Source: Zasmidium citrigriseum
Taxonomy: Eukaryota > Ascomycota > Dothideomycetes > Mycosphaerellales > Mycosphaerellaceae
Length of the DNA: 64,000 nucleotides
Direction of reading: 5' to 3'
Assembly: GCA_002786025.1 (NCBI GenBank)
Contig: NHNW01000011.1
Location: 124,001 to 188,000, forward strand
The position numbers and the translations under genes were made by a program. Of this stretch, positions 48,051 to 59,861 are shown piece after piece (positions within the stretch are counted from its first letter, which is position 1; every line of letters starts with the position of its first letter). Below the pieces are notes generated by a model. That model made no database searches. It saw nothing but the letters and a program-made list of their open reading frames with translations, and was not told the origin of the DNA.

Positions 48051-48269
48051 ATACTATAGTTATATTATAAAGAGCGGCTACTAAGACTCTAGCCTAGGAT
48101 ACGACGATTATATACGATTTTCTATAGGTTAAGGTATAGTATATTTATATCGTATATATATATATATAGCTCGCCTAGCGTAAGACGCTAACTACTAGGT
48201 ATAGAGACTAGCTAGCGGCTAGCTCTAAAATTAAGAAATAAGTATAACTTTAAATATTATTAAATTAAT

Positions 48270-48336
48270 ACCTATATCTATACCTATACCTATACCTATA
48301 CCTATACTTATACTTATACTTATACCTATACCTATA
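48270..48336. repeat. Hexanucleotide microsatellite (CTATAC)n
   Basis: About eleven CTATAC or CTTATAC-like units in a row. CCTATA and ACTTAT variants differ by single changes. Confidence 0.85.
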
Positions 48337-49372
48337 TTAGTCTATATACTACTAGCCTACCTATTATATTATATTAGTATTCTTAGTATTAAACGCCTAC
48401 TTCTACCTCGTAATTATTACCTTACGCCGCTTTACTAGAGTACGCGGACTAACTACCGTAGCTAGTAGCTATCTATACGCCTCCGAAGGAAATATAAAGT
48501 AGTAGTTCGGTCCCTCCTAATACTACTCCTCTCTAGGTAGATCCGTCTTAGTATAGTTATCTAGAATCGGTAGAGATAAGTAACGCCTAGTTAGCGTAAA
48601 ACGGTTTATAGGGTCTAGTAGGTAGCGGTACTCGAGGTTAATATCCTTAGTACTAGCGACTTTAACGAATCGATAGTAGATAGTAACCTCGCGAATAACG
48701 TTATAGATATTAGGGATACGATCCTTAGTATACTCGAGCTATATTATATTAGTATCCGCCGAAGCAAACCGATAGATAGAATAACTAACCTAGCGCTACT
48801 AATACTTATAGTATACGTCGTCCTTATACTAGAGTCTTAGCGTCTTAGGCTTAGTCGAGAATAAGCTCTATTACTTCGAAGAGCCGAGTAGAGTATTCGA
48901 GAACTTAATATTAGGCGAGAGTAACTTACGGTCGGCTATTATCTACTATACGTTAGTATAGTAGCTAGTATAGTAGCGATTAGATATACTACTTCGAGGA
49001 GCGAGTTAGTATAGGAGTATAATTTAAAGTATAATTAAAGGGCTATATATTTAAAGAAGGTAGTTATTACTATTATCGTTAGTATCGTAGAGAAGAAGAG
49101 GAAGAGGTTAAGAGCCTATATATATAGCTAGCTCCTACCTATATACCTACCTAAATTAATATATCGCGTAATTAGGTAGTTACTAGTACTAGTACTAAAG
49201 GTACTTATAATACCTATTATAGGTTTAGGCTACTATTAAGGCGGCGTCCTTATAAAAGCTAAGCTATATATAATACCTAGGTATAGTAGCTCTTATATTA
49301 CCGATATTAGGATACTAGTAGCCCTACGAATCGATCTAATATATACTATCTCTCGAGATATCTCTATAGCTT

Positions 49373-49451
49373 AAAGTAAGGAAGAGGATTAAATTTCTCT
49401 ACGAAGCTAGGCTATCGCTTCGTAGAGAAATTTAATCCTCTTCCTTACTTT
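49373..49451. repeat. Hairpin element 6: perfect 34-bp inverted repeat
   Basis: Two perfectly matched 34-bp arms enclose an 11-nt loop. The inner 15 bases (TTTCTCTACGAAG and reverse) belong to the dispersed family. The outer 20 (AAAGTAAGGAAGAGGATTAA) are found nowhere else in the window. Confidence 0.9.
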
Positions 49452-49592
49452 CTCCTAGAGGACCCTATATTCGTCGGAGGTACTATACTAATTACTAATA
49501 TATAGGTTTATCTAACGAGTAATCCTACTAGCCGTAATAGTAAACAATAATAGTAGATAAAGCTTAAATAATACCTAGGAATATAATACTCG

Positions 49593-49633
49593 AATTTCTC
49601 TACGAAAGTATCTCTACTACTTTATAGAAGAAC
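49593..49633. repeat. Hairpin element 7
   Basis: AATTTCTCTACGAAAGTA faces TACTTTATAGAAGAACTT. One extra A breaks the left arm. Confidence 0.55.
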
Positions 49634-49823
49634 TTAAGCGTTATAAGGCTAGGTAAAGTACTATAGAATAGGTCGAAGAGAATAAGATAAGATAGTAATT
49701 ATATTTAGAGAAGTATATATATAGTATATTCTATTTAGTTATTACTACTTCTTCTTTAACCTTATTTTATAGTTAGACCTAGGTACTTACTATACCCGCT
49801 ATAACTTCTTCTCTTTCTATTAG

Positions 49824-50023
49824 TAAATACCCTCCTACTAAACGCCCTTCTACTAAACGCCCTCCTACTAACCGCCCTCCTACTAACCGCCCTCCTAAAC
49901 GCCCTCTTACTAAATACCCTCCTACTAAACGCCCTCCTACTAACCGCTCTCCTACTAACTACTCTCCTAAACGCCCTCTTACTAAATACTCTCCTACTAA
50001 CCGCCCTCTTACGGAACGTCCTC
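49824..50023. repeat. Minisatellite, 15-bp units
   Basis: About twelve units of CCTCCTACTAAACGC / CCTCCTACTAACCGC type. Some are short units lacking TACT. Unit length is a multiple of three. Confidence 0.8.
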
Positions 50024-50305
50024 TATATCTATATTCGCTATTAATAGTATAAAGCTCGATCTAGTACTAGAATCGAGAGCCGTCTAGGATACTCTCTACT
50101 ACTATAATTCTTATTAGAGTCAATAGATCTCGGGCTAGTTTAACTAAGGTAACTAATACCCTAGTAGAGGAAGTAGAGGGATAATATCTTCGTAAGTAAA
50201 TAAGATCTTAGTCTATTTAATAATAGTATCTATTATATTAAGTATAGGCTTTAGCTACGGCTACTTAGTCTTCTTCCTCTTCTTACTAACTAGCTTAGCC
50301 GAGCT

Positions 50306-50407
50306 CGAGCCTTTAGATAAATCTATCTTCGAGCCTTTAGATAGATCTATCTTCGAGCCTTTAGATAGATCTATCTTCGAGCCTTTAGATAGATCTATCT
50401 TCGAGCC
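50306..50407 (-). repeat. Four 24-bp coding repeats
   Basis: Units of exactly 24 bp, three identical and one with a single difference, translating on the minus strand as KIDLSKGS. Their near identity is striking for RIP-mutated DNA. The unit has no CA or TG left. Confidence 0.9.
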
Positions 50408-50525
50408 GCCCGAGCGCTTAGCCTAAGGGTTAACCTTATCCTATTTAGTTCTTAGCTAGTCTAGTAAGGGACGGAAGGGATATTTCGGCTTCCTAATTAG
50501 AGTTAGGCCTTTACTAAGATATTTC

Positions 50526-50662
50526 TCCTACTTAATACCCTCCTACTTAATACCCTTCTTCTACTTAATACCCTTCTTCTTCTCGATACTCTCTTACTTA
50601 ATACCCTCCTACTTAATACCCTTCTACTTAATACCCTCCTACTTAATACCCTTCTACTTAAC
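50526..50662 (-). repeat. 15-bp coding repeats
   Basis: About nine units of TACTTAATACCCTYC, read on the minus strand as K-G-I-K-* with the stop (TAG) standing where Gln or Trp once was. Part of the same protein relic as the 24-bp repeats. Confidence 0.8.
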
Positions 50663-53059
50663 GCTACGAGGAGCTATTAGTTTAGGCCTCTTCGCGAAGA
50701 TATCCTTTAGGTCGAGTAGTTCCTCTAAGTTAGAGTCGATCTTAAAGTATACTAGTCTCGTATTAGAATCGATATTAATCGAGTCGTCTTTAGAGCTACC
50801 TATATTAAGTATCCGGTATATTCGTAGAGTTAACGGGTTAATCGTAAGATCTAAATTATCGCTCTAACTAACTAGACGAGCTCGCTTCTTATCGTTAGCC
50901 TAGATAGCTAATATATTCGCTATATATCCTACTAGCTTATTACTAGGCGGCTACTACGTCGATAGTTTTAGTTTTAGCGTTAGGGATAGTTCCTAGTTAA
51001 GAGTAGAGGTAATAGCTAGTACTAGGGCTACTAGTAAATATATCGGGTTAGAGGCGTTGTTCTTAAAGCCTTTAAGCTCTCTATCGAAGAAGAAGTCTTC
51101 GTCTCGAGTAAGGATAGTATCTAGATATATATCCGGATATCTAAAGGAGGTCTAAACTTATAGTACTACTAGGGGTAAGGGAAATATAGTTCCTAAGCTA
51201 TCGTCGTTACGCTTAATAGTTAGCTATATAGGCGTCTTAGACTTTACTCTTAGGGTAACGATAATAGCTATATCGATTACTAAAACCTATTTCTTTATAC
51301 TACGCTTCGTTTTACGATAGAATAGTAGTAATATCTTATCTAAGGTGTCTACTCTCTCTATATTAGCTCCGAAGCGGATAGGCTCGTTCGATTTATCGAA
51401 TCGCTTAAAGAGAAAGTAATCCTAGTAGATAGCTATACTACGTTACCTATTAAATTATACCTATCGATCTTCCTATAGGTAGTTTAAGAACGCCTACGGA
51501 CGATCGTACGGTATATAATTTTTAATTAGTAGTTCTTCGAGTTTATCTAGGAAGTTCTCGACTTCGTATATAAGGAAAAGCTTAGTAGCCGCTTCCTATA
51601 TAATAGTCTCCGCGTTCTCGTTCTCGATATCGTTATCGCTATCGTCTCTAGCCTTTACGACCTACTTTATTTTAGGGACTCTCTAGACTTATACTTAGAA
51701 GTATACTTCCCTACGTACCCTACGAGGGCTAGCTAGGCTAGATACTAAAGAGGTTATCGATAGTACTATAGATAGTATAGAAGACGAGCGAGATATCGGA
51801 GATAGAGTAACTATTGACTTAGCGCGAAGCGAGCGCTTCTTCTTTATAGTAGCTACCTTCGAGAGGGGATTAAGGAGAGCGTTACCTATTAGACGAGTAT
51901 AAGTCTTCTTATTCTAGGAAAGATATTATAGGGCTCGACCTCTATCGAAGTAGTAGAAGCTAGCCTTAGTACTCGACGCTACTAGATTAGCGTTTAGGGC
52001 GAAGCGCGCTCTTAGAGGAGAGGGTAGGCTAGAAGGACTTAATAGAGGCTAAGGTAATAGCGGTAGGAAGGTATCGTTAGGATCGAACTATAGGTTTATA
52101 GCGCTATAGAGGCTATAAGACGGATAATCGTAGTTATGTCGAATAGGTCGCCTAGTAGCTCTAGAGTAAAAATTTATCTATTCTAGGACGTCTAGCTAAG
52201 ATATAATAGTAGGGGAACGGATACTAATATTAGAAATCGAGTAAGAGAGCGAGACTTATTTATTTATAGGAACGAGGGCGGAGACGGAGGCTATTAAAGT
52301 ATAAGAGTAAATAGAAGAGAGTAGTAGTCTCGGACGGTAGAACTATAGATAATAGGTATATATATAATACTATTAGACTAGCGGTTTACTAGTAGTAGTA
52401 AATACTTCCCTTATACGATTATAAGGTTATAATTCCTATCTATCTAGTAGCTCGAACTCTATTAGGTCGCTATCGCGGTCGAGGAAACGAGTAGCTTAGT
52501 TACGGATATAACGGTATATACGTATATAGAGCTTCTCTACTTTATTATAGTTATCGGGCTCGCCGCTATAGAACTAAAGGGGAAATCCTACGGCCTATAA
52601 CTCCTTATTATACTAATCGAGTATATCTAGCGGGAGATAGGAGTCGAGATCTAGATTATTACTCGTTAGTATATTCTTCTTTCGTAGAGCGGTATAGTAA
52701 TCGCTTAATACTAATCTAGTAGCGTAGCTATAGGCGTAGTTAATTAGTAGCGGGGAGATTATAATAGCGAGAGCTTAGGCGACTTAGGCGGCGTAGGCGA
52801 CTCTAAGGTAACGTAGGCGACTTAGGTAATACTAAGGTAAGTAGGTACGTTATAACTCTCTTTACCGCTAGTAGTACCGAGGTAATAATTTAGAATTATA
52901 TACTCCTAAGTCCTAACTCCTAATAAGTCCTAACTCCTTAGTCCTTATAAGTCTCGCTACTATCTCGCTACCGTATCGCCAATCGAGCGAAATAATTAAT
53001 CGACCCCTAAGTCTACGATAGAGAATATAAGACGAATACGTACTAAACGTTTATACTTA

Positions 53060-54300
53060 GCGTAGCTATTACTATAAAGTCGGATCCTTAATATCGATAG
53101 GAAGTCTATAGAAGCGCGCGCCTTATAGTTCTAGGTAGTTATAGAGTAAGTTAGGTATACTAGCTAGGCCTCGGGTTTCGTAGTTCTATAAGTATATATT
53201 ATACTTATTCTAGCTAAGAACGAATTCGTAGATAATATATTAGAGGATTAGTATATATACGGCTAGCTATATAACCCTATAAGCCTTATATACGCTATTA
53301 TATTCGCCTATAGTAACTATCTAGTCCTAGTAGTCCTTCTATTAGTTTAACGTAGCCTTTACTAGCTCGCCCTACTAGTACTCGATCGTTTAGTTACCTT
53401 TACTCGTCGTATACTAGAAATACTCGTAGAAGGGGAGCTTAGCCTCTACTATAAGTTTATAGAGTTAGAGGTATACGTCTACTAGTATTAGCGTCTTAAC
53501 ACCTTAATTAGATCTTATAATCCGAGGAATACGCCCTACCTCGAAGGCCGCGATAATATAGTATATAAATACTAAGAACTTCGTCTTCGCTAGATACCTA
53601 ATATAGTACTAGACGATCTTTCGTAAATAGACGTCGATATAGGCGTATACTATTATCCTAAAATAAGGATAGATCTTATAGAAGGTATTAATAGAATATA
53701 TATCGTCTAGGCCTATTACCCGTAGGCGTATACTATAAGGATAGCGTTTTCTTCCTAGGCGTTATAATTCGAATACCTCTTATACCTTCGCGCGTACTTA
53801 TTAGTATATCCTATCTCGTCTAATAAGATACTACTTTTAACGAAGTATTCTCGAGAGCTCGTAGTATCTAATATCTTACTTCGCTCTATATCCGAGTACG
53901 TAATCTAGCGTCTCGTTAATAGCCTAATCTACTTCTTCTAGATCTTAATACGTATATTGTTAATATAGCCCTATCTAGCGACGAAGCTAGGCGTACTAGA
54001 AGTACGATATCTTAAAGCCGTCTAGCTAGAGTATTTAGACGGTCGTAGTATTATTAATTTAGAAGTCCTAGAATAGCTCGATAATCCTCGCCTTTAAGTA
54101 GTTTTCTTACTCTTCGTTATTATAGTCCCTCTAGAGATATATTAAGACTCCCTAGTTATTTAATCGCCTCTTTAATATAGAAACGGAAACGTTAATCCCT
54201 CGAGTATTTAGGTATAATAGTACCTCGTTAAATATATTACTAGTATATACTCTTATCTCGATCTAGGTACGCTAAGCGTCGAAAGTAGCTCGTAGACGAG
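53060..54300 (-). pseudogene. Integrase-core (DDE) transposase relic
   Basis: The reverse strand reads as a fungal integrase-core transposase. An N-terminal helical part (LEEVD-x-AINETLDYVLGYRA, about 53,930) precedes the catalytic core. The first acidic motif is YAYIDVYLRKIV (ancestrally near HAYIDVHSRKIV, about 53,630). The second is IPRIIRSN followed by GVKT (about 53,500; family RSDxGxET, here with Asn in place of Asp after RIP-type or other change). The third is TIEY followed by two TAG codons (ancestrally IExWW, about 53,420). After it come GELVKATLN and a helical C-terminus. The spacing and the IExWW hallmark fit the integrase-core proteins widespread in fungal genomes. This is the best candidate for the enzyme that moved the 18-kb element. 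Confidence 0.72.
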
Positions 54301-54475
54301 GTATACTAAAGGCGTTAGAGCGGGTAATAATAAAGATACCTTCTCTAAGTAATAATAACCTTAAATATTCCTAGAATCCTAGCCTCTACCTCGGTACCTA
54401 TAGTATTCTAAATACCTACGCCTTACTTATATAGCTTAGTAATAGCGATCCGCTAGTAGGTATCTAAGTCCTTTC

Positions 54476-54515
54476 CTTTTTCTACGAAGCGATAGTACCT
54501 CTTCGTAGAGAAAGT
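54476..54515. repeat. Hairpin element 8
   Basis: CTTTTTCTACGAAG faces CTTCGTAGAGAAAGTT; both arms keep CG. Confidence 0.65.
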
Positions 54516-54808
54516 TATAGTTCGGATATTCGCTAGCCCCTACTACTATTTATCTACTTAGAAGGATCGTCGTCTTAAATATAGACTAAGTTAGTATTAT
54601 CGAGAGGTTCTCGCTCGCTCGCTTATTATCGCTACTAGGTAGTAGATTAAGTCGTAATTATAGGCTATATTAGGCGGGCTAGTAGGTTTATTATTCGTCG
54701 CTAGAGTAACGTAACGCTATTACGATAAGTCGCCTAGGCTACTAAGGAGGTACGACGTCGCCTAGATAAGAATCGTATAGCTCGAGTTAGCCTACGAAAA
54801 GGGCGAGG

Positions 54809-54858
54809 CTTTAAATTTACCTACGAAGTAAGAAACGTACTTCGTAGAAGAATTAAAG
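54809..54858. repeat. Hairpin element 9
   Basis: Arms from CTTTAAATTTACCTACGAAG to CTTCGTAGAAGAATTAAAG, with outer CTTTAA/TTAAAG specific to this site. Confidence 0.7.
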
Positions 54859-55223
54859 ACTATAGCTACTTCTCTTCCTCTTTAATAGCCGTTAGTAGTA
54901 GCGGCGAGTAGGCTATTAATATTCTCTAATATACTAGACTAGAAATATATATTATAGTTAGCGAGGGCGATAGTAATACTAGCGTATATACCTCGATTAG
55001 CTAAGGAATAAACGACGCTAGTATATATATAAAAAATTATTCTTCTATAAAGTATTCCTATAGATATCCGTTAGCGCTTATTCTAACTACCTAATAAGTA
55101 GATTTAGTATATTTATATTATACTAGAAGGTGTTTAACTACGGGTATATTATCTTTAACTTTATAGAAAAATTAAAACTTCGGATACCTACTAGCGCCTA
55201 GGTAGATTAGGTAAGTAGTTAGA

Positions 55224-55273
55224 AGGGCGCTTTTTCTACGAAGTAACGCTCTTACTTTATAGAAAAAGCGCTT
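55224..55273. repeat. Hairpin element 10
   Basis: Arms GCGCTTTTTCTACGAAGTAA and TTACTTTATAGAAAAAGCGC around a 5-nt loop. The outer GCGC is particular to this site. Confidence 0.8.
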
Positions 55274-56569
55274 TCCCGAAAACTCTATATAATATCCTAT
55301 CTTAGCTCTACTATTAATAAATATATTAATACTATTACCTCTTTCTATTAGAGCGCTAGTATTCTTCTACGAAGTAACGTATATACGTCTATATCGAATT
55401 CGTAAGCCTTACCGACGAGTCCCTCTCTTACTACTAAGTCCCTCGCTTACTACTAAGTCTATCCCTTACCGCCGACTCCTTCCTACTAGTTTAGGTATTA
55501 TAGAAGAGGAGGTTTACGCTTAAAGAGGAGGTTTATTCGGCTACTTAGTATAATACCTACTTCGTAGAGGAACTTCTTACCTCTACTATCGTAATTATAT
55601 ACTTATCGACTAGGCTAAGGCTAGGGAAATATATATAGTACTACTATCTATTATTACTAGGTAAGATACCGAAGTATATACTAAAGTAAGTAGATAGGCG
55701 GAACGGGAACCTTATATATAGGCTATAAGGATATAGGGATCTAAGGTTTAGTATAAGATCCTCTTCTCTACTAGGTAGCCGTATTAACTAGCTAAAGCTA
55801 GGAAATAACTACCCTTCGCCTAAGAAGCTAGTAACCGAAGCTAGAGACTAAGACGGGTAGTATAGATTATTAGTATACTATAGAGGATAAGGTTTAGTAG
55901 TATTCTTATAAGTAAGTAAAGTACTAATCTTAGTAACTAGGGCTATTAGTTCCGTAAGTAAACTAGTACTCCCTAGTAGACCTTCGAGCGAGTATAAAAG
56001 GGCTAAGGAGATATATAGCGCCGGTTATTAATAACTAGAAGTAGAGTCTTAAGACCGAAGTCTTAAGGTAAAGTCTAATCTTATAAGCCTTAAGTATCTT
56101 AAGGGATAAGCCTAAGAGTTAGAACTCTATAACTAACGGTATTAGATAACGATAATATATAACGCCTCTTTTATAGCCGAGATTAAGACCGTTATATAGT
56201 AAATAGTACCTCTCGTAATAATAGTACGAATAGTTTAATACTATAACGTAAGCGTCGTATTAGGCGGAGCGTAGCTAGTAAGTATCGTAAGTAGTAACTA
56301 ATACGGCTAAAGGTAGGTAACCTAAAGGCGACTCGTAGGTAGGTACTAGTACTCTATTAACGACTTAATAGACTTAGATAGGCTAAGTAAGGAGGATAGT
56401 AATACTATCGTAGTTAGCGGCGCCTACTAGTCTACTAGAATCTTATCGATTCTAGTACTAGGGAGGAGGATATATTACGCTATAGCTAGCGGCTAACTAA
56501 ATAATAAGGATAAGGTATAAGGCCGACTAAGTAGAATCTTATCGATTCTAGATAGATAGCGATAGTACT

Positions 56570-56780
56570 AAGTAAGGAAGCGAAGCGGTCTAGCGATATC
56601 TACCTTTCCTAACCTTTATACCGAAGTATAAAGCGGTCTAGCGTCTATTACCTTTCTAGCCTTCGTAGATACTAATAACCTAACGGACGAAGCGGTCTAG
56701 TAGTCTTCGCCTTTCCTAACCTCTACCGAAGTAGAGTAGTCTAGCGTCTACTACCTTCCTAGCCTTTATAGAAGCTAAAA
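56570..56780. repeat. Degenerate tandem repeat, about 60 bp
   Basis: Four units contain GAAGCGGTCTAGCG and CTACCTTTCCTAACCT. Units vary by insertions and RIP-type changes. Confidence 0.7.
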
Positions 56781-57277
56781 ACCCCTTAAGTACTTAGTTA
56801 TTTAATAAGGTAGATAGTAGCTAGCCTACTACTTAGTTTAACGTCGTAAAGCTAGACGGAAACTAATACCTATTAGCTATTACTACTACGTTAACGAGGC
56901 GGGTAGTAACTAGGTTATCGTCCTATACTAGTAGGTATTAGAGGTTAATAAAAGGAAGAAGAAGGAAGCGCGCGAGCGACGAAGTTTTAAACTTCGTATA
57001 GGTAGCGACGAGATATAACGTTAGCGTAGGTAAGGTAAGGTATTTAATAGTAATAGATATCTATATAAATAGCTAGAGTTTACGGAGTTTAGACTTAGGC
57101 GTTTTTAAGAAAGAGCTAGAGGTAGAGGTAGGAAAGGATAACTTAGCTATTTATCTACGAAGGGGTAGTATTACTTCGCGGAAGAATTCGAACGTAGGAC
57201 TATCCTAGCGCTAGTAGGTAGGTTATTCTCGGGTCGATTAGTCGTAATAGGGGTCGCTAGTAGCCGCTAGAGTTACT

Positions 57278-57319
57278 AATTTTTCTACGAAGTACTAGCC
57301 TAGCTTCGTAGAAAAATTC
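57278..57319. repeat. Hairpin element 11
   Basis: AATTTTTCTACGAAG is matched perfectly by its reverse complement across an 11-nt gap. Confidence 0.75.
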
Positions 57320-57750
57320 TAAGCTCTAATAGCTAGTATAGAGTCCTACCTTTAACGATAGATAGTAATACGATCTATCCTTAACCTTTCTACGTTTAAC
57401 TCTACGACTACGGCCGCCTAGGCCTATATTAGTAGTCTTATACGAAGAGGAGGACTATAGTTATAATATAGAGGAGGATAATAATAGCTAGGTAGAGTAG
57501 GTTAAGAAGTAGGCTAGGGATACTAATATCGAGAGCTATACCTATTTAATATAAGTAATTTATCTATAATATATATACGCCGCTTCGTAGGAGAACTATA
57601 GTAATTAGAGGTATACTTAGAGTTATAAGTTAAGAAGGACTAATACTTATTAACTAAGATAACCGACTAAGACGAGCTAGCGATTTATTTATATACTAAG
57701 TAGAAAAGAAGAAGCTAATACTAACCGCTATCTATACTATCGCGGCTATA

Positions 57751-57974
57751 GTAATAGAGCTAGTAGTACTACTTATCTCTTAACGAGCTACTCTTTCGTC
57801 TCGACTAGTAGGAATTCTCTACGTAGTCTAGTCTTAATCCGGCGAAGGTAGTAGATTACCTAGTAATAGAGCTAGTAGTACTACTTATCTCTTAATAAGC
57901 TACTCTTTCGTCTCGACTAGTAGGGATTCTCTACGTAGTCTAGTCTTAATCTAGCGAAGGTAGTAGATTACCTA
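57751..57974. repeat. 112-bp tandem duplication
   Basis: Two adjacent copies start at 57,751 and 57,863. The few differences include AACGAG/AATAAG and CCGGCG/CTAGCG, where CG in one copy is TA in the other. Confidence 0.9.
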
Positions 57975-58208
57975 ACTACTAGCTAGTCCTAGTATTATTA
58001 GGGAATAAAGAGAGGAAGGGGAAGAGGTTAAAGAAGAGGAGAGGTTCGAAGAAAAGGCTAGGCCTAAAGGCTATTATTTCTCTAAGTATAGTTTATACTT
58101 TACACCTTAACCGATAAACTTCGCTACGACCTCTAGCTAGAATCCTCTTCCTCTAGCTTCGTTAGTATACCGCTATAGATAGTAGTAGTCTTAGGTAGTA
58201 GATAGTAG

Positions 58209-58471
58209 TAGTCTTAGGTAGTAGATAGTATAGAGTAGTATAAACGCTCGTCTCCTCCCTAATCTCCTATTACCTCCTCTACTACTAGCCTAATATAGTA
58301 GCCCGGAACTACGACTATATAGTACTCGAGAACGTAGATAGCGGTAGTCTTAGGTAGTAGATAGTATAGAATAGTATAAACGCCTATCTCCTCCCTAATC
58401 TCCTATTACCTATAGTAGCTCTATATAGCGGCCTAGGACTACGACTATATAGTATTCGAGAATATAGAGCT
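58209..58471. repeat. Tandem duplication, about 135 bp
   Basis: Two copies start with GTCTTAGGTAGTAGATAGTA (58,211 and about 58,347) and run through CTCCTCCCTAATCTCCTATT and ACGACTATATAGTA-TCGAG. Confidence 0.8.
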
Positions 58472-58521
58472 ATATACTTTCTAGGAGTCCTAGGTAGGGT
58501 AGAGGAGTTAGTAAGGTTAGC

Positions 58522-58562
58522 GATTTCTCTATAAAGAGTAACTACTACTTTATAGAGAAACT
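58522..58562. repeat. Hairpin element 12
   Basis: GATTTCTCTATAAAG faces CTTTATAGAGAAACT; both arms carry TA in place of CG. Confidence 0.65.
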
Positions 58563-59181
58563 ACCTACCTTTTTAATTCCTATCGCTCCCTATAATACCT
58601 CTAGTACTTAAACCTATACGCTAGCGTCGATAGTCGTACTACTAGTAGCGTATACGGATAAGATATTAAGGAATCTAAAGATAGCGTATACCTAACCTCC
58701 GTCTATTATATAGCTTTAAGAAGCTCTCCTTTAGTAATATAATAATATACCTTAAACCTAGTACTATCTCCTACGATAGCTATATATTAATATATACGGT
58801 CGCTATAATTACGTAACCTACTTATTATACTCTCTAGAAAGTAGCCTATATACCTAAGCCTATACCCGCCTAGCTATTATAGCCTAAGGGGTAGCCTAGG
58901 GGATTATAAGGTCCCGCTCCGCTATATAGGCCCTCCGCGCTACTATCTAGGGGGTAGGGGGTCCTCCTAAGGTTAGCGTTATACTACTAGCTCCTCCCCT
59001 CTATAGTAAAGATAAGTAGGTTAAGGATTATTAGAAGAAGAAAGGTTAAGGGGCGGAAGACTAGTAGATATAGGCTAGCTAGTAGTCTATACGTCGTTAA
59101 TATTACTAAGAATCGCTCGTAGTAATAGTAAATACTAATTATATATAGTAGTAGGTAGTCTAATACTCCTATAGAGTTATA

Positions 59182-59222
59182 AATTTTTCTATAAAGCCGC
59201 GTTAGTACTTTATAGAAGAATT
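59182..59222. repeat. Hairpin element 13
   Basis: AATTTTTCTATAAAG faces CTTTATAGAAGAATT across a gap of about 11 nt. Confidence 0.65.
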
Positions 59223-59496
59223 CGATACTTTAGTAACTAGTAACGACGCCCGCTAGTACGTATATTATACTAAGCTATAGAATTACGACTACGAGCTCTA
59301 TATAATCTTCTTCCTTCTACCTTCTTCTTCCTCTATAATAAATAGTTAGACCTAAGTATATCTAGGAAGCTTTCTAATACTAATAGCTATAGAAGCTAGG
59401 CCTATGTTAGTAGTCTTAGATTAATAAGAAGGACGAGAATACCGCCTAGGCGAAGTAGCTTAAGTAGAAAGATAGGTTAATTTAATCTTTAGTAAA

Positions 59497-59549
59497 GTAT
59501 TAAATTTTTCTACGAGGTACTAGTCTAGCTTCGTAGAAAAATTTAATAC
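59497..59549. repeat. Hairpin element 14
   Basis: GTATTAAATTTTTCTACGAG faces CTTCGTAGAAAAATTTAATAC. The loop CTAGTCTAG resembles that of element 11, while the outer GTATTAAA is its own. Confidence 0.8.
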
Positions 59550-59701
59550 CTATATATTAGTAAGGATCTCCTAGTACTATTATTAGTACTTTAGCCTCGA
59601 CTTCTTATCTTCGCCTACTTTATATCGGAATCGGTTACTATAGGGCGGACGAAGTTATAAGACATTAAGACGAATAGACTAAAGTAGTTTCTAGGCTTAG
59701 T

Positions 59702-59861
59702 AATTATATTATAGTCCTTAGCGTTAGTAGAACCTCCGCGCTAGTACGGCGACTATATTATAGTCCTTAGTATAGCGACTATATTATAGTCCTTAGCGTT
59801 AGTACTAGTATAGCGACTACTAGTATAGCGATTATATTATAGTCCTTAGCGTTAGTAGAGC
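59702..59861. repeat. Tandem repeat with TATATTATAGTCCTTAGCG units
   Basis: Four units of irregular spacing (about 35-55 bp) share ATATTATAGTCCTTAG, and three of them continue CGTTAGTA. Confidence 0.75.

Larger units (their letters stand above)
50150..52100 (-). pseudogene. Repeat-rich unassigned protein relic of the large element
   Basis: The reverse strand from about 52,000 down reads as one long protein with only RIP-type stops. It includes AFLNYL, DYFLFKRFDKSNEPIRFGA, SVDTLDKILLLFYRKTKRS, TSFRYPDIYLDTILTRDEDF, GFKNNASNPIYLLVALVLAI and LVYFKIDSNLEELLDLKDIF. It then passes through two internal repeats, 5-residue KGIK-x units (50,526-50,662) and 8-residue KIDLSKGS units (50,306-50,401), before ending in a basic stretch, KKRKKTK. 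I do not recognise the family. Its position downstream of, and on the same strand as, the transposase relic suggests a second element protein. Confidence 0.5.
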
